Shown piece after piece: positions 26,491 to 34,984 of a DNA stretch of 64,000 nucleotides. A model generated the notes under the pieces. It made no database searches and was not told the DNA's origin. It worked only from the letters and a program-made list of their open reading frames with translations. The stretch's first letter is position 1, and every line of letters begins with the position of its first letter. Origin of the DNA: Gluconacetobacter johannae (GTDB lineage: Bacteria; Pseudomonadota; Alphaproteobacteria; Acetobacterales; Acetobacteraceae); NCBI RefSeq assembly GCF_014174305.1, contig NZ_JABEQH010000002.1, forward strand, positions 124,001 to 188,000. The letters are read 5' to 3'. The translations under genes were made by a program, and so were the position numbers.

Positions 26491-27485
26491 GCACTGACCA
26501 GCATGGCCGGATTCCGTTCCACCGCGCGGACGGCGCGGTGCAGGGCGGGGCCGGCGGCGGCGATGTCGCGTTGGGCGGCCGCCAGGTCCGCGCGTGCAGG
26601 TGAGTGTGCGTCCGTCAGCGTGCACAGGTCGTCGCGTGTCTGTCGCGCCTCGGCCAGGGCGGCGCGGGATGAGGCGGCCAGGGCGTGGATGTCCGCGCCG
26701 CGCGCGTCGGCCTGCCGGCGGGCTGTGGCGGACATGTGGGCCAGGTTCGTCCGGGTTGTCGCCAGTTTGCGGCCCAGCCTGCGTTCCGTGCGATGCAGGG
26801 TGTTTCCCAGTGTGGTTGCGTCGGCGCGCAGGGCGTCCAGCCTGTCGCGCAGGGGCGGCAGGGTGGTGGACAGGTCCGCCGCGAGATGCCGGCCGTGGGC
26901 GACGGCCTGCCGGGCTTCGGCCGCCATGGCGTGGACCGGCAGGGTGGTCAGCGTGTGGCGCAGCACCTGCCAGGCGGACAGATGGGCCGGGATTTCCACC
27001 AGGGACGACAGGCCGGGATGATGGGGCGGGGGGCGCCGCGACGGGTCGGGCGCGGTGAAATCCAGGTCGATCCCGATGCGTCCGGTCACCACGCTCTGGC
27101 TATGCAATTCGGCCTCCAGCCCCTGCTCCACCAGATAGGCCACGGTGACGCGCCGTGGGGTGTGCGGCGCCAGGCGGATACGGTCGGGCTGGATGCGGAT
27201 GGTCACCGGCACCACGACGCTGCTTCGCGCCGGGTCAACCAGGGCCGCGACCTGTTCGACGCGCCCCAGCGCCACCCCCCGGAAGGTGACGGGCGCGCCG
27301 GGGCCCAGGCCGGCGACCGGCGTATCGAAGACGATGACGGCGCGTTCGGTCCGGGCGGCGATGCCGAACTGCCCGATCGAACCCAGGATACCCAGCCCGA
27401 TCGCCAGCCCGCCCGCGACGAACAAAGCGGTCGTTACCCGTCCCGCCCGGTCGGGCGGGCCCGGCGCGTGCGGGGATGTCGTCAT
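26469..27485 (-). CDS. Orphan MlaD/Mce-domain protein
   Basis: A 338-residue protein with an N-terminal membrane helix (about residues 18-40) and one MlaD domain (about 45-125; APVTFRGVALGRVEQVAAL and GRIGIDLDF). A long helical tail (about 170-320) rich in Ala, Arg and Thr forms likely coiled coils. MlaD proteins form the periplasmic hexamer of lipid-transport ABC systems, moving phospholipids between membranes. No mlaE or mlaF gene is adjacent, so its partners are elsewhere or absent. It runs against the surrounding operon, and its C-terminus (PRGFAP) is encoded by a dispersed repeat. The ATG at 27485 is chosen because the frame upstream is Arg/His-rich, non-homologous sequence antisense to truB. 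Confidence 0.8.
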   Translation of the reverse strand: MTTSPHAPGPPDRAGRVTTALFVAGGLAIGLGILGSIGQFGIAARTERAVIVFDTPVAGLGPGAPVTFRGVALGRVEQVAALVDPARSSVVVPVTIRIQPDRIRLAPHTPRRVTVAYLVEQGLEAELHSQSVVTGRIGIDLDFTAPDPSRRPPPHHPGLSSLVEIPAHLSAWQVLRHTLTTLPVHAMAAEARQAVAHGRHLAADLSTTLPPLRDRLDALRADATTLGNTLHRTERRLGRKLATTRTNLAHMSATARRQADARGADIHALAASSRAALAEARQTRDDLCTLTDAHSPARADLAAAQRDIAAAGPALHRAVRAVERNPAMLVSAPRGFAP

Positions 27486-27641
27486 GGGCGTGGTTTCCGG
27501 CCGGAGGGTGAGAGGATGAGGTTCGTTTTCGTCGCTGGACGGGCCGGAGGGAACGGGGCATCGCACAATCCGGCATTGCTCCTCGCTCGGGGCTCGTCTA
27601 AACGCACGCCTCCCCAGAGATTCTGAAAAAAGGTTCTGCCC

Positions 27642-28562
27642 ATGCGACGCAAGCGCGGACGTCCGATTGATGGCTGGCTGGTCATCGACAAGCCGTCCGG
27701 CATGACATCGACCGATGTCGTCAACCGGGTGAAGCGTCTGTTCGACGCGCGCAAGGCAGGGCATGGCGGCACGCTGGACCCTCTGGCGACCGGACTGCTG
27801 CCCATCGCCTTCGGCGCGGCCACCAAGACGGTGCCTTATATCATGGACGGCACCAAGCGGTACCAGTTCACCCTGCGCCTGGGCGAGGCCCGCGACACCG
27901 ATGACGCCGACGGCGCGGTGACGGAAACGTCGGACGTGCGCCCGACGGACGACGCCTTCCGTGCGGCGCTGCCGGCCTTTCGCGGCGACATCATGCAGGT
28001 CCCGCCGGTCTATTCCGCGATCAAGGTGGCGGGCGAGCGCGCGTACGACATGGCGCGCGATGGCCGCCCCCCCGACCTGCCGCCGCGTCCGGCGCGGATC
28101 GACCGGTTCGAACTGGTGGCCCGCCCCGATGCCGACACCGCGATCTTCGAGGTGGAATCCGGCAAGGGCGTCTACATGCGCTCGCTGGCGCGCGACATCG
28201 CCCGGGCCTGCGGCACGGTCGGGCATGTCGCCGCCCTGCGCCGGCTGCGCGTGGGCCCGTTTTCCGAGGATAATGCAATTCTTCTGGACAAAATTGTCCT
28301 GAACGACGACAACGCGCCTGCCTCACCGGATCTGCTGCTTCCGGTTGCGACCGCGCTGGCCGACATCCCGGCGCTGGCCCTGACCGAGGAAGAAGCGGGG
28401 GCCCTGTCACACGGGCAGGCGATCAGCCTGCTCGACCTGATGGGGCGTATTCCGGACGCCGTCGACCCCGCGCAAGGGGTCGTGCGGGGAATGGACGGGG
28501 GGCGCGTGATCGGGTTGTGCCGGCTGGAAGATGGCTGGCTGCGCCCGGACCGCATGCTCTAA
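27642..28562 (+). CDS. truB: tRNA pseudouridine-55 synthase
   Basis: Makes pseudouridine 55 in the T-loop of tRNAs. The 306 residues include [17 protein letters not shown], the catalytic Asp in [15 protein letters not shown] (about residue 47), [18 protein letters not shown], and a PUA-like C-terminal region (about 245-300). The start has AAAAGG upstream. It resumes the translation operon after the SDR/mlaD islet and is followed 23 bases later by rpsO. The 156-base gap ahead of it (27486-27641), shared with the divergent mlaD, must hold its promoter if islet insertion has cut it off from rimP transcription; no clear hexamer pair was seen. Confidence 0.96.
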   Translation: MRRKRGRPIDGWLVIDKPSGMTSTDVVNRVKRLFDARKAGHGGTLDPLATGLLPIAFGAATKTVPYIMDGTKRYQFTLRLGEARDTDDADGAVTETSDVRPTDDAFRAALPAFRGDIMQVPPVYSAIKVAGERAYDMARDGRPPDLPPRPARIDRFELVARPDADTAIFEVESGKGVYMRSLARDIARACGTVGHVAALRRLRVGPFSEDNAILLDKIVLNDDNAPASPDLLLPVATALADIPALALTEEEAGALSHGQAISLLDLMGRIPDAVDPAQGVVRGMDGGRVIGLCRLEDGWLRPDRML

Positions 28563-28585
28563 CCTTCGTATTTATGGAGAACACG

Positions 28586-28855
28586 ATGTCGATTACCGCA
28601 GAGCGTCGCACGACGCTGATCGGCGAATACAAGACCGCCGCCACCGATACCGGCTCGCCCGAGGTCCAGGTCGCCCTGCTGACCGAGCGGATCACCAACC
28701 TGACCGAGCATCTGAAGACCCACGCGAAGGATTTCCATTCGCGTCGCGGCCTGCTGGTGATGGTCGGCAAGCGCCGTGGCCTGCTGGACTATCTGAAGCG
28801 CAAGGACAGCGCCCGGTACCAGACCCTGATCGGCCGTCTGGGCCTGCGTCGCTGA
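28586..28855 (+). CDS. rpsO: 30S ribosomal protein S15
   Basis: Binds 16S rRNA early in 30S assembly. The 89-residue length is exact for S15. Motifs are [16 protein letters not shown], the rRNA-binding [12 protein letters not shown] pattern (as [18 protein letters not shown]), and [24 protein letters not shown] 28586 has GGAG 7 bases upstream. It lies between truB and pnp as in most bacteria. S15 usually represses its own translation via its leader, but the 23-base truB-rpsO gap is too short to show a fold. Confidence 0.98.
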   Translation: MSITAERRTTLIGEYKTAATDTGSPEVQVALLTERITNLTEHLKTHAKDFHSRRGLLVMVGKRRGLLDYLKRKDSARYQTLIGRLGLRR

Positions 28856-28861
28856 CCCGTT

Positions 28862-29172
28862 GCGCGATCGGGCGCGCGTGACCATGTTTCTCATGGTCAT
28901 GGCCCGTGCCTGATCGCGCCGGTCCGCCCGGCGGGCGGGGGGCACCGGCCACCCTGCCTGGCCAGGCAGGCCACCCCCGTCGCCCAATCGTGGGCCGGGC
29001 AACATGCTGCCGCCACGACGGTGGAGACATCCGGACCGGGTCGCAGCGTTTCAGGCCACATGGTGTTTTGACGGGTGACCGTCATCGCTCCATGCCGTCC
29101 GAGGCGCTGTCTCTCATCCCTTTGTCCGGGATGCTTCGCTCCGTCCGGGCCGGCCGCCCGACAGGACATGTC
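28862..29172 (+). promoter_or_regulatory. Structured rpsO-pnp intercistronic leader
   Basis: This 320-base gap without a gene is packed with dyads. GCGCGATC (28862-28869) pairs with GATCGCGC (28912-28919) and encloses TGACCATG-TTTCT-CATGGTCA (28879-28899). CCGCCC/GGGCGG lies at 28924-28938. A perfect 18-base palindrome lies at 28953-28970, CATCCC/GGGATG near 29115-29133, and GACATGTC at 29165-29172 next to the ribosome site. In E. coli the pnp leader is a double-stranded RNA cut by RNase III and then used for PNPase autoregulation. This region is the likely equivalent. Confidence 0.55.
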
Positions 29173-29175
29173 TGA

Positions 29176-31317
29176 ATGTTCAATTACTACCGCAAGGAAA
29201 TCGAGTGGGGCGGCCGCCCCCTGGTGCTGGAGACCGGCAAGATCGCCCGCCAGGCCGACGGCGCCGTCGTCGTGACCTATGGCGACACGGTCGTGCTGTG
29301 CACCGCCGTCGGCGCCCGCAGCGTCAAGCCGGGCCAGGATTTCTTCCCGCTGACGGTCAACTACCAGGAAAAGGCCTTTGCGGCCGGCAAGATCCCCGGC
29401 GGCTTCTTCAAGCGTGAAGGCCGTCCGTCCGAGATCGAGGTCCTGAATTCCCGCCTGATCGACCGCCCGATCCGCCCGCTGTTCCCGGACAATTTCCGCA
29501 ACGAGGTCCAGGTCGTCGCGACGGTCCTGAGCCACGACCTGGAGAACGATCCGGCGATCGCCGCCCTGATCGGCTGCTCGGCGGCGCTGACCCTGTCGGG
29601 CATTCCCTTCTTCGGCCCGGTGGCGGCCTGCCGCGTGGGCTACAAGGATGGCGCCTACATCCTGAACCCGACCATCGCGGAAATGAAGGAAAGCGCGCTC
29701 GACCTCGTCCTCGCCGGGACGTCGGAAGGCGTGCTGATGGTCGAGTCCGAGGCCGGCGAACTGTCCGAGGACGTGATGCTGGGCGCCGTGACGTTCGGTC
29801 ATGAGGCCTTCCAGGTCGTGATCGACGCCATCATCGCGCTGGCCGAGCACGCGGCCAAGGCGCCGTGGGACCTGGTCGAGCCGTCGGCCGAGGCCATCGC
29901 CCTGCAGAAGCGCATCGACGCCCTGGGCCGCGCGCCCATCGCCGAGGCGTATCAGGAGCGCGTGAAGCAGGAGCGCTACAAGAAGGTCGGCGCCGCGAAG
30001 GAGGCCGTCCTGGCCGCCCTGACCGCCGAGGGCCTGGACGCCGCCGCCGCCAAGCCGATGCTGAAGGAACTGGAAGCCGACGTGGTGCGTAGCGCCGTGC
30101 TCGACACCGGCTACCGCATCGACGGCCGCGACCTGAAGACGGTCCGCCCGATCGTCTCGGAAGTCGGCATCCTGCCGCGCGCCCATGGCTCGGCCCTGTT
30201 CACCCGTGGCGAGACGCAGGCCCTGGTCGTGGCGACGCTGGGCACCGCGCAGGACGAGCAGGTGATCGACGCGCTGGAAGGCGAGTACCGCACCAACTTC
30301 ATGCTGCACTACAACTTCCCTCCCTATTCGGTGGGCGAGTGCGGCCGCATGGGCTCGCCCGGCCGGCGCGAGATCGGGCATGGCAAGCTGGCCTGGCGCG
30401 CCATCCATCCGCTGCTGCCCGGCAAGGACACCTTCCCGTACACGATGCGCGTGGTGTCCGAGATCACCGAGAGCAACGGGTCGTCCTCGATGGCCACGGT
30501 CTGCGGCACCTCGCTGGCGCTGATGGATGCCGGCGTGCCGCTGAAGCGTCCGGTGGCGGGCATCGCCATGGGCCTTATCAAGGAAGATCGCGGCTTCGCC
30601 GTGCTGTCCGACATCCTGGGTGACGAAGACCATCTGGGCGACATGGACTTCAAGGTCGCGGGCACCGAGCAGGGCGTGACCTCGCTGCAGATGGACATCA
30701 AGATCACGTCCATCACGCCCGAGATCATGAAGATCGCCCTGGCCCAGGCGCGCGACGGCCGCCTGCACATCCTGGGCGAGATGGCCAAGGCGCTGACCGA
30801 AGGCCGCGCCGACGTGTCCTCGTCCGCACCGAAGATCACCACGATCTCGGTGCCCAAGGAGAAGATCCGCGACGTGATCGGCCAGGGCGGCAAGGTCATC
30901 CGCGAGATCGTCGAATATTCGGGCGCCAAGATCGACATCAACGACGACGGCACGATCATGATCGCCGCCACGTCCGAAGATCAGGCCGAAAAGGCCATCG
31001 AGCGGATCCGCGGCATCGTGGCCGAGCCCGAGATCGGCAAGATCTACAACGGCAAGGTGGTCAAGACCGCCGATTTCGGTGCGTTCGTGAACTTCATGGG
31101 CGCGCGGGACGGTCTGGTCCACATCTCGGAACTGTCGACGGGCCGCGTCGCCAAGACCACCGATGTGGTCAACCAGGGCGATACCGTGAAGGTCAAGGTC
31201 CTGGGCTTCGACGATCGCGGCAAGGTCAAGCTGTCGATGCGCGTCGTGGATCAGGAAACCGGCGCCGACATCACCGATACCGTCGGCGCCAAGCCGGGCC
31301 GCCCGCCCGCGCGCTGA
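29176..31317 (+). CDS. pnp: Polyribonucleotide nucleotidyltransferase (PNPase)
   Basis: Phosphorolytic 3'-5' exoribonuclease of mRNA decay, a trimer. The 713 residues contain RNase PH domain 1 ([20 protein letters not shown]), an all-helical linker, and catalytic RNase PH domain 2 (GERYRTNF-like [49 protein letters not shown]). A KH domain ([12 protein letters not shown]) and an S1 domain ([17 protein letters not shown]) follow. AGGA lies 9 bases before ATG. It is the last gene of the translation/RNA cluster and is followed by a GC-rich hairpin. Confidence 0.98.
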   Translation: MFNYYRKEIEWGGRPLVLETGKIARQADGAVVVTYGDTVVLCTAVGARSVKPGQDFFPLTVNYQEKAFAAGKIPGGFFKREGRPSEIEVLNSRLIDRPIRPLFPDNFRNEVQVVATVLSHDLENDPAIAALIGCSAALTLSGIPFFGPVAACRVGYKDGAYILNPTIAEMKESALDLVLAGTSEGVLMVESEAGELSEDVMLGAVTFGHEAFQVVIDAIIALAEHAAKAPWDLVEPSAEAIALQKRIDALGRAPIAEAYQERVKQERYKKVGAAKEAVLAALTAEGLDAAAAKPMLKELEADVVRSAVLDTGYRIDGRDLKTVRPIVSEVGILPRAHGSALFTRGETQALVVATLGTAQDEQVIDALEGEYRTNFMLHYNFPPYSVGECGRMGSPGRREIGHGKLAWRAIHPLLPGKDTFPYTMRVVSEITESNGSSSMATVCGTSLALMDAGVPLKRPVAGIAMGLIKEDRGFAVLSDILGDEDHLGDMDFKVAGTEQGVTSLQMDIKITSITPEIMKIALAQARDGRLHILGEMAKALTEGRADVSSSAPKITTISVPKEKIRDVIGQGGKVIREIVEYSGAKIDINDDGTIMIAATSEDQAEKAIERIRGIVAEPEIGKIYNGKVVKTADFGAFVNFMGARDGLVHISELSTGRVAKTTDVVNQGDTVKVKVLGFDDRGKVKLSMRVVDQETGADITDTVGAKPGRPPAR

Positions 31318-31328
31318 GGGCCGACCGG

Positions 31329-31361
31329 GGCCGGGCGGGGCGCGTTGCGCCCAGCCCGGCC
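31329..31361 (+). terminator. Nested GC hairpin after pnp
   Basis: GGCCGGGC (31329-31336) pairs with GCCCGGCC (31354-31361), enclosing GGGCGC-GTT-GCGCCC (31338-31352). It is very stable but lacks a T-tract, so it is a probable mRNA 3'-end structure or Rho-dependent site 11 bases after the pnp stop codon. Confidence 0.5.
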
Positions 31362-31445
31362 GTGGCGGCGCCCCCGTCCGGCCGGGCGGGGACAGAACCG
31401 TTAAACGCCGGCCCCCATGCGGGTGTCGTGGACGATAGGGTAGAG

Positions 31446-32864
31446 ATGAAGGCGATCAATGCGATCCGCATGGGTGGGGTGGATGTCCTGCCGCTGGTCG
31501 AAGGCGGAAAGGGCGTGTCGGTCTCGACCGGGGTCACGTCCGGGCATTGGGCGGCAGCCGGCGGCGCCGGCACGGTCTCGGTCGTCAATGCCGATTCGTA
31601 CGACGCGGACGGCCGGCCGGTGCCGCAGGTCTATCACGGCCGCACCCGGCGCGAACGGCAGGACGAGCTGGTGGAGTACGCCATTCGCGGCGGCATCGCC
31701 CAGGCCCGCATCGCCCACGACCTGTCGGGCGGCCGGGGCCGGGTCCATGCCAACATCCTGTGGGAAATGGGCGGGGCCGAACAGGTCATCACCGGCGTGC
31801 TGGAAGGCGCGCCGGGCCTGATCCACGGCGTGACCTGCGGTGCGGGCATGCCCTATCGCCTGTCGGACATCGCGGCGCGCTTCGGCATCCATTACTACCC
31901 GATCGTCTCCTCGGCCCGCGCGTTCAGCGCCCTGTGGAAGCGGTCGTTCAACAAGACCGCCGACCTGCTGGGCGGCGTGGTGTACGAAGATCCGTGGCGG
32001 GCTGGCGGCCATAACGGCCTGTCCAACACCGAGGACCCGCAGACCCCCGAGGACCCGCTGCCGCGCGTGCTGGCGCTGCGCCGCACGATGCGGACGTTCG
32101 GGCTGCACGACACGCCCATCATCATGGCCGGCGGCGTCTGGTGGCTGGAGGAATGGGAAGACTGGATCGACAATCCCGACCTCGGCCCCATCGCCTTCCA
32201 GTTCGGCACCCGCCCGCTGCTGACGCGGGAAAGCCCGATCCCCGATGCGTGGAAGCGCCGCCTGCGGACCTTGCACAAGGGGGACGTGTTCCTCAACCGC
32301 TTCTCGCCGACCGGCTTCTATTCCTCGGCCGTCAACAACCCGTTCCTGCTGGAGCTGCAGGGCCGTTCGGAACGCCAGGTCGCCTATTCCAGCGAACCGG
32401 TGGGCGAGCACACGGCCCCCTACGGCGTCGGCGCCCGCGCCCGCCAGGTCTTCATGACCGAGGCCGACCGCGAGCATGTGCGCCTGTGGGAGGCCGAAGG
32501 CTATACCGAGGCGATGCGTACCCCGGACTCGACGCTGATCTTCGTGACGAAGGACAAGGCGCAGGAGATCCTGGCCGATCAGGTCGCCTGCATGGGCTGC
32601 CTGTCGGAATGCCGCTTCTCGAACTGGAGCCAGCGCGGGCCGGGCTATACCAACGGGCACAAGGCCGACCCGCGCTCGTTCTGCATCCAGAAGACGTTGC
32701 AGGCCATCGCCCACGCCCATGACGACGGGGGCGACGCGGTGATGGACAACAACCTGATGTTCGGCGGCACCAACGCCTGGCGCTTCGCCACCGACCCGTT
32801 CTATGCCGACGGCTTCGTGCCGACGGTGGGGCAACTGGTCGATCGGATTCTGACGGGGCGCTGA
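31446..32864 (+). CDS. Nitronate-monooxygenase-like flavoprotein with a Cys-rich tail
   Basis: A 472-residue TIM-barrel FMN protein of the NMO/2-nitropropane dioxygenase superfamily, judged by HGVTCGAGMPYRLSDIAARFG, the glycine-rich FMN site around IIMAGGVWWLEEWEDW and GPIAFQFGTRPLLT. It is longer than typical NMO (about 330-350) because of a C-terminal region of about 150 residues. That region contains CMGCLSECRFSNW, a closely spaced Cys trio that could bind a metal or an iron-sulfur cluster. ATG 31446 is chosen, since upstream residues are low-complexity. It is followed by a bidirectional hairpin and the converging bicupin gene. The substrate is unknown. Confidence 0.75.
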   Translation: MKAINAIRMGGVDVLPLVEGGKGVSVSTGVTSGHWAAAGGAGTVSVVNADSYDADGRPVPQVYHGRTRRERQDELVEYAIRGGIAQARIAHDLSGGRGRVHANILWEMGGAEQVITGVLEGAPGLIHGVTCGAGMPYRLSDIAARFGIHYYPIVSSARAFSALWKRSFNKTADLLGGVVYEDPWRAGGHNGLSNTEDPQTPEDPLPRVLALRRTMRTFGLHDTPIIMAGGVWWLEEWEDWIDNPDLGPIAFQFGTRPLLTRESPIPDAWKRRLRTLHKGDVFLNRFSPTGFYSSAVNNPFLLELQGRSERQVAYSSEPVGEHTAPYGVGARARQVFMTEADREHVRLWEAEGYTEAMRTPDSTLIFVTKDKAQEILADQVACMGCLSECRFSNWSQRGPGYTNGHKADPRSFCIQKTLQAIAHAHDDGGDAVMDNNLMFGGTNAWRFATDPFYADGFVPTVGQLVDRILTGR

Positions 32865-32866
32865 AG

Positions 32867-32902
32867 GGAAGGGCGGCAAGGGCCAAGGCCCTTGCCTTCC
32901 CC
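32867..32902. terminator. Bidirectional hairpin (repeat copy E)
   Basis: GGCAAGGGCC (32875-32884) and GGCCCTTGCC (32887-32896) form a perfect 10-bp stem, extended by GGGAAGG/CCTTCCC. It lies between two converging genes and uses the same AAGGGCC/GGCCCTT core as dispersed copies A and B. Confidence 0.6.
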
Positions 32903-32904
32903 CG

Positions 32905-33834
32905 TCAGCCGAACCGAATGTCCAGCGACCGCAGATAGGTCTGCAATCCCGCATCCTGGATGGGCATCAGGAAGGCTTCCTCGTCGCTTTCGTTGTAATG
33001 GGCGTGCCACAGGCCGGGCGGCGTGATGAAGGCCATGCCCGACTGCCAGTCCTGGCGGATCGGATTGGCGATCTGGCCCTGGGCGTCGAGCGTCTCGCCG
33101 ATCAGCGTGTAGCACCCGTCGGGGCAGGATACGATGTAGTCCAGCGCCACCGACTGGTGCCGGTGCGGCTTCTGCACCGACTGCGCCGGCAGCAGGCCGA
33201 ACATCGTCCAGATGACATGGGTGATGGTGCGGGTGCCGGGAAAATTCGTGTTGCCCAGCAGCACGGACACGCGGCTGCGCGACCGGGCCTCGGGGCTGGC
33301 GGCGACGGCGCGCAATTCGTCCATCGTCCGCTCGGCGGGGTACAGCGTGGGCTCGAAACGGGGTTGTTCGACCCGCACCCCCAGATAGGCCAGCAACGGG
33401 GCGTCATGCACCAGGTACAGCGTCGCGTCGTCGCTGGCGGTGTGGGCGTAGCCGGTGCCGCCGGGCAGGGCGACGATGTCGCCGCGCTGCCACTCCACCG
33501 ACGGCAGGTGGGCGGCCGTGGGCTCGGTGCGGCCCCCCCCCCGGATCACGTAGAAGACCTGCGACGTCGCCGCGATGTCGGGGCGCAGCGTGTCGCCGGC
33601 GTCGATCCGCACGAAGGCGGCGCACAGGCCCGGCGACGTGGCGGGACCGGGGCAGCGCAATTGGTCGGAGACATCCAGCGGGATGACCCGGCTTGGCCCT
33701 TCGGCCCAGGTTTCCGGCCCCCAGGACATGAAGGGCAGGCGGGGCGTCAGTCCGGGCCGGATCGGGTTCGCGGCGCGGCTGTATTCGAACCATTCGGCAT
33801 CGCGGGTGACGGGGATGCTGGTACGATCGAGCAT
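32905..33834 (-). CDS. Bicupin of the gentisate 1,2-dioxygenase type
   Basis: A 309-residue protein with two cupin domains (about residues 75-150 and 215-295). The second has the metal-binding pattern HRHQSVALDYI with a later His in GLWHAHYN, matching gentisate and related ring-cleavage dioxygenases. The first has lost the second cupin His pair (RPDIAATSQVFYVI). ATG 33834 has AGGAGG upstream. It is divergently arranged with a LysR regulator, the usual layout for an aromatic-degradation gene and its activator, but no hydrolase or isomerase of the gentisate pathway is adjacent. The ring substrate is therefore inferred, not shown. Confidence 0.7.
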   Translation of the reverse strand: MLDRTSIPVTRDAEWFEYSRAANPIRPGLTPRLPFMSWGPETWAEGPSRVIPLDVSDQLRCPGPATSPGLCAAFVRIDAGDTLRPDIAATSQVFYVIRGGGRTEPTAAHLPSVEWQRGDIVALPGGTGYAHTASDDATLYLVHDAPLLAYLGVRVEQPRFEPTLYPAERTMDELRAVAASPEARSRSRVSVLLGNTNFPGTRTITHVIWTMFGLLPAQSVQKPHRHQSVALDYIVSCPDGCYTLIGETLDAQGQIANPIRQDWQSGMAFITPPGLWHAHYNESDEEAFLMPIQDAGLQTYLRSLDIRFG

Positions 33835-33911
33835 GGTCTGGTCCTCCTGGGTTTCCCGTCCGGTTCTGTGTCTTGCCGGACTGCCGCAGCAGAGTAGGGT
33901 GGGTCGCGGTC

Positions 33912-33926
33912 CCGGCGGAACGCCGG
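33912..33926. promoter_or_regulatory. Dyad between the divergent bicupin and LysR genes
   Basis: CCGGCG-GAA-CGCCGG lies in the 147-base divergent spacer, 78 bases from the bicupin ATG and 56 from the regulator ATG. It is a candidate regulator site or hairpin. No convincing promoter hexamers were found beside it. Confidence 0.3.
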
Positions 33927-33981
33927 AATATGGAAAAGAGTTTTGCGCGGCGCGGCGCGGCGCGCGCATGCGGCGTGGGGG

Positions 33982-34935
33982 ATGGGCGTGGATTACGTGA
34001 CCTGCCTGCGGGTGCTGCTGGCCACCGCCGACGCGGGCAGCCTGTCGCGCGCGGCGGCGGTGCTGGACCTGAACGTGTCCTCGGCCTCGCGCGCGATTGC
34101 CGAGCTGGAGCACGATCTGGGCGCCGCCCTGTTCAACCGGTCGACGCGCGGGCTGCATCTGACGGAAATCGGCGAACGGTTCCTGGGCCGCGCGCGGCGG
34201 ATCCTGGCCGATCTGGACGACGCCCGGGCCGAGGCCGCGTCGCTGAACGCGGCCCCCCGGGGCTGCCTGCGCGTGCTGGCCTCGCCGTCGGTGGGGCGCG
34301 CGGTGATCGCGCCGATGCTGCCGGCCTTCCTGCGGGCCTATCCCGACATCGACGTGGAAATCCGCAGCGGCCCGGCCTTCGGCGACCTGTCGCACATCCT
34401 GATCGAAAGCGGCGCGGACGTCGCGGTGCTGTCGGGCCGGCCGCCGGATTCCGGCCTGCTGTTCCGCCCGGTGCTGACCGGGACGTGGTGGGCGGTCGCG
34501 GCCCCCGGCCTGGTGGCGCACATGGGCCTGACGGACGACCAGGAGCCGGCGGGCGGGCCGCTGTCCGGCGTGGCGTGCCTGTCGCGGCCCGGCGCCGCGC
34601 CGGCGTGGCGCTGCGACCGTGCGGGACAGGCGCAATTCCTGTCGTTTCCCACCCGTGTCGCGGCGGATTCGCTGGACATGCTGCGGACGCTGGCCGGCGC
34701 GGGCGCGGGCCTGGCCCTGCTGCCGGACTGGATGTTCATGGACCGCCCGCCCGCCGCGTTCGGGCTGGCGCGCATCCTGCCCGGATGGCGGGTAACGCCC
34801 GACCCCGACGAATCGTGCGACCTGTCCGTGGTCTATCCCCGCAAGAAGGTGGTCCCGCCCAAGACCCGCGCCTTCGTGACCGCGCTGGGCGCCGCCGGCC
34901 GGGCCTTCGACGCCCGGACGACCCCGACGCCCTGA
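33982..34935 (+). CDS. LysR-family transcriptional regulator
   Basis: A 317-residue regulator with an N-terminal winged HTH (ATADAGSLSRAAAVLDLNVS, SSASRAIAELEHDLG, FNRSTRGLHLTEIG) and a C-terminal effector domain (LRVLASPSVGRAVIAPMLPAF, GPAFGDLSHILIESGADVAVL). ATG 33982 follows GGGG and begins at the HTH; an in-frame start at 33943 adds an unrelated Arg/Ala stretch. Divergent placement suggests it controls the bicupin gene. It resembles the CrgA-like subgroup. Confidence 0.88.
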   Translation: MGVDYVTCLRVLLATADAGSLSRAAAVLDLNVSSASRAIAELEHDLGAALFNRSTRGLHLTEIGERFLGRARRILADLDDARAEAASLNAAPRGCLRVLASPSVGRAVIAPMLPAFLRAYPDIDVEIRSGPAFGDLSHILIESGADVAVLSGRPPDSGLLFRPVLTGTWWAVAAPGLVAHMGLTDDQEPAGGPLSGVACLSRPGAAPAWRCDRAGQAQFLSFPTRVAADSLDMLRTLAGAGAGLALLPDWMFMDRPPAAFGLARILPGWRVTPDPDESCDLSVVYPRKKVVPPKTRAFVTALGAAGRAFDARTTPTP

Positions 34936-34984
34936 TCCGTGCGTCCCACCGGCCGTCAGCCGCCGGGATTCGCCTCGCGCCGGG

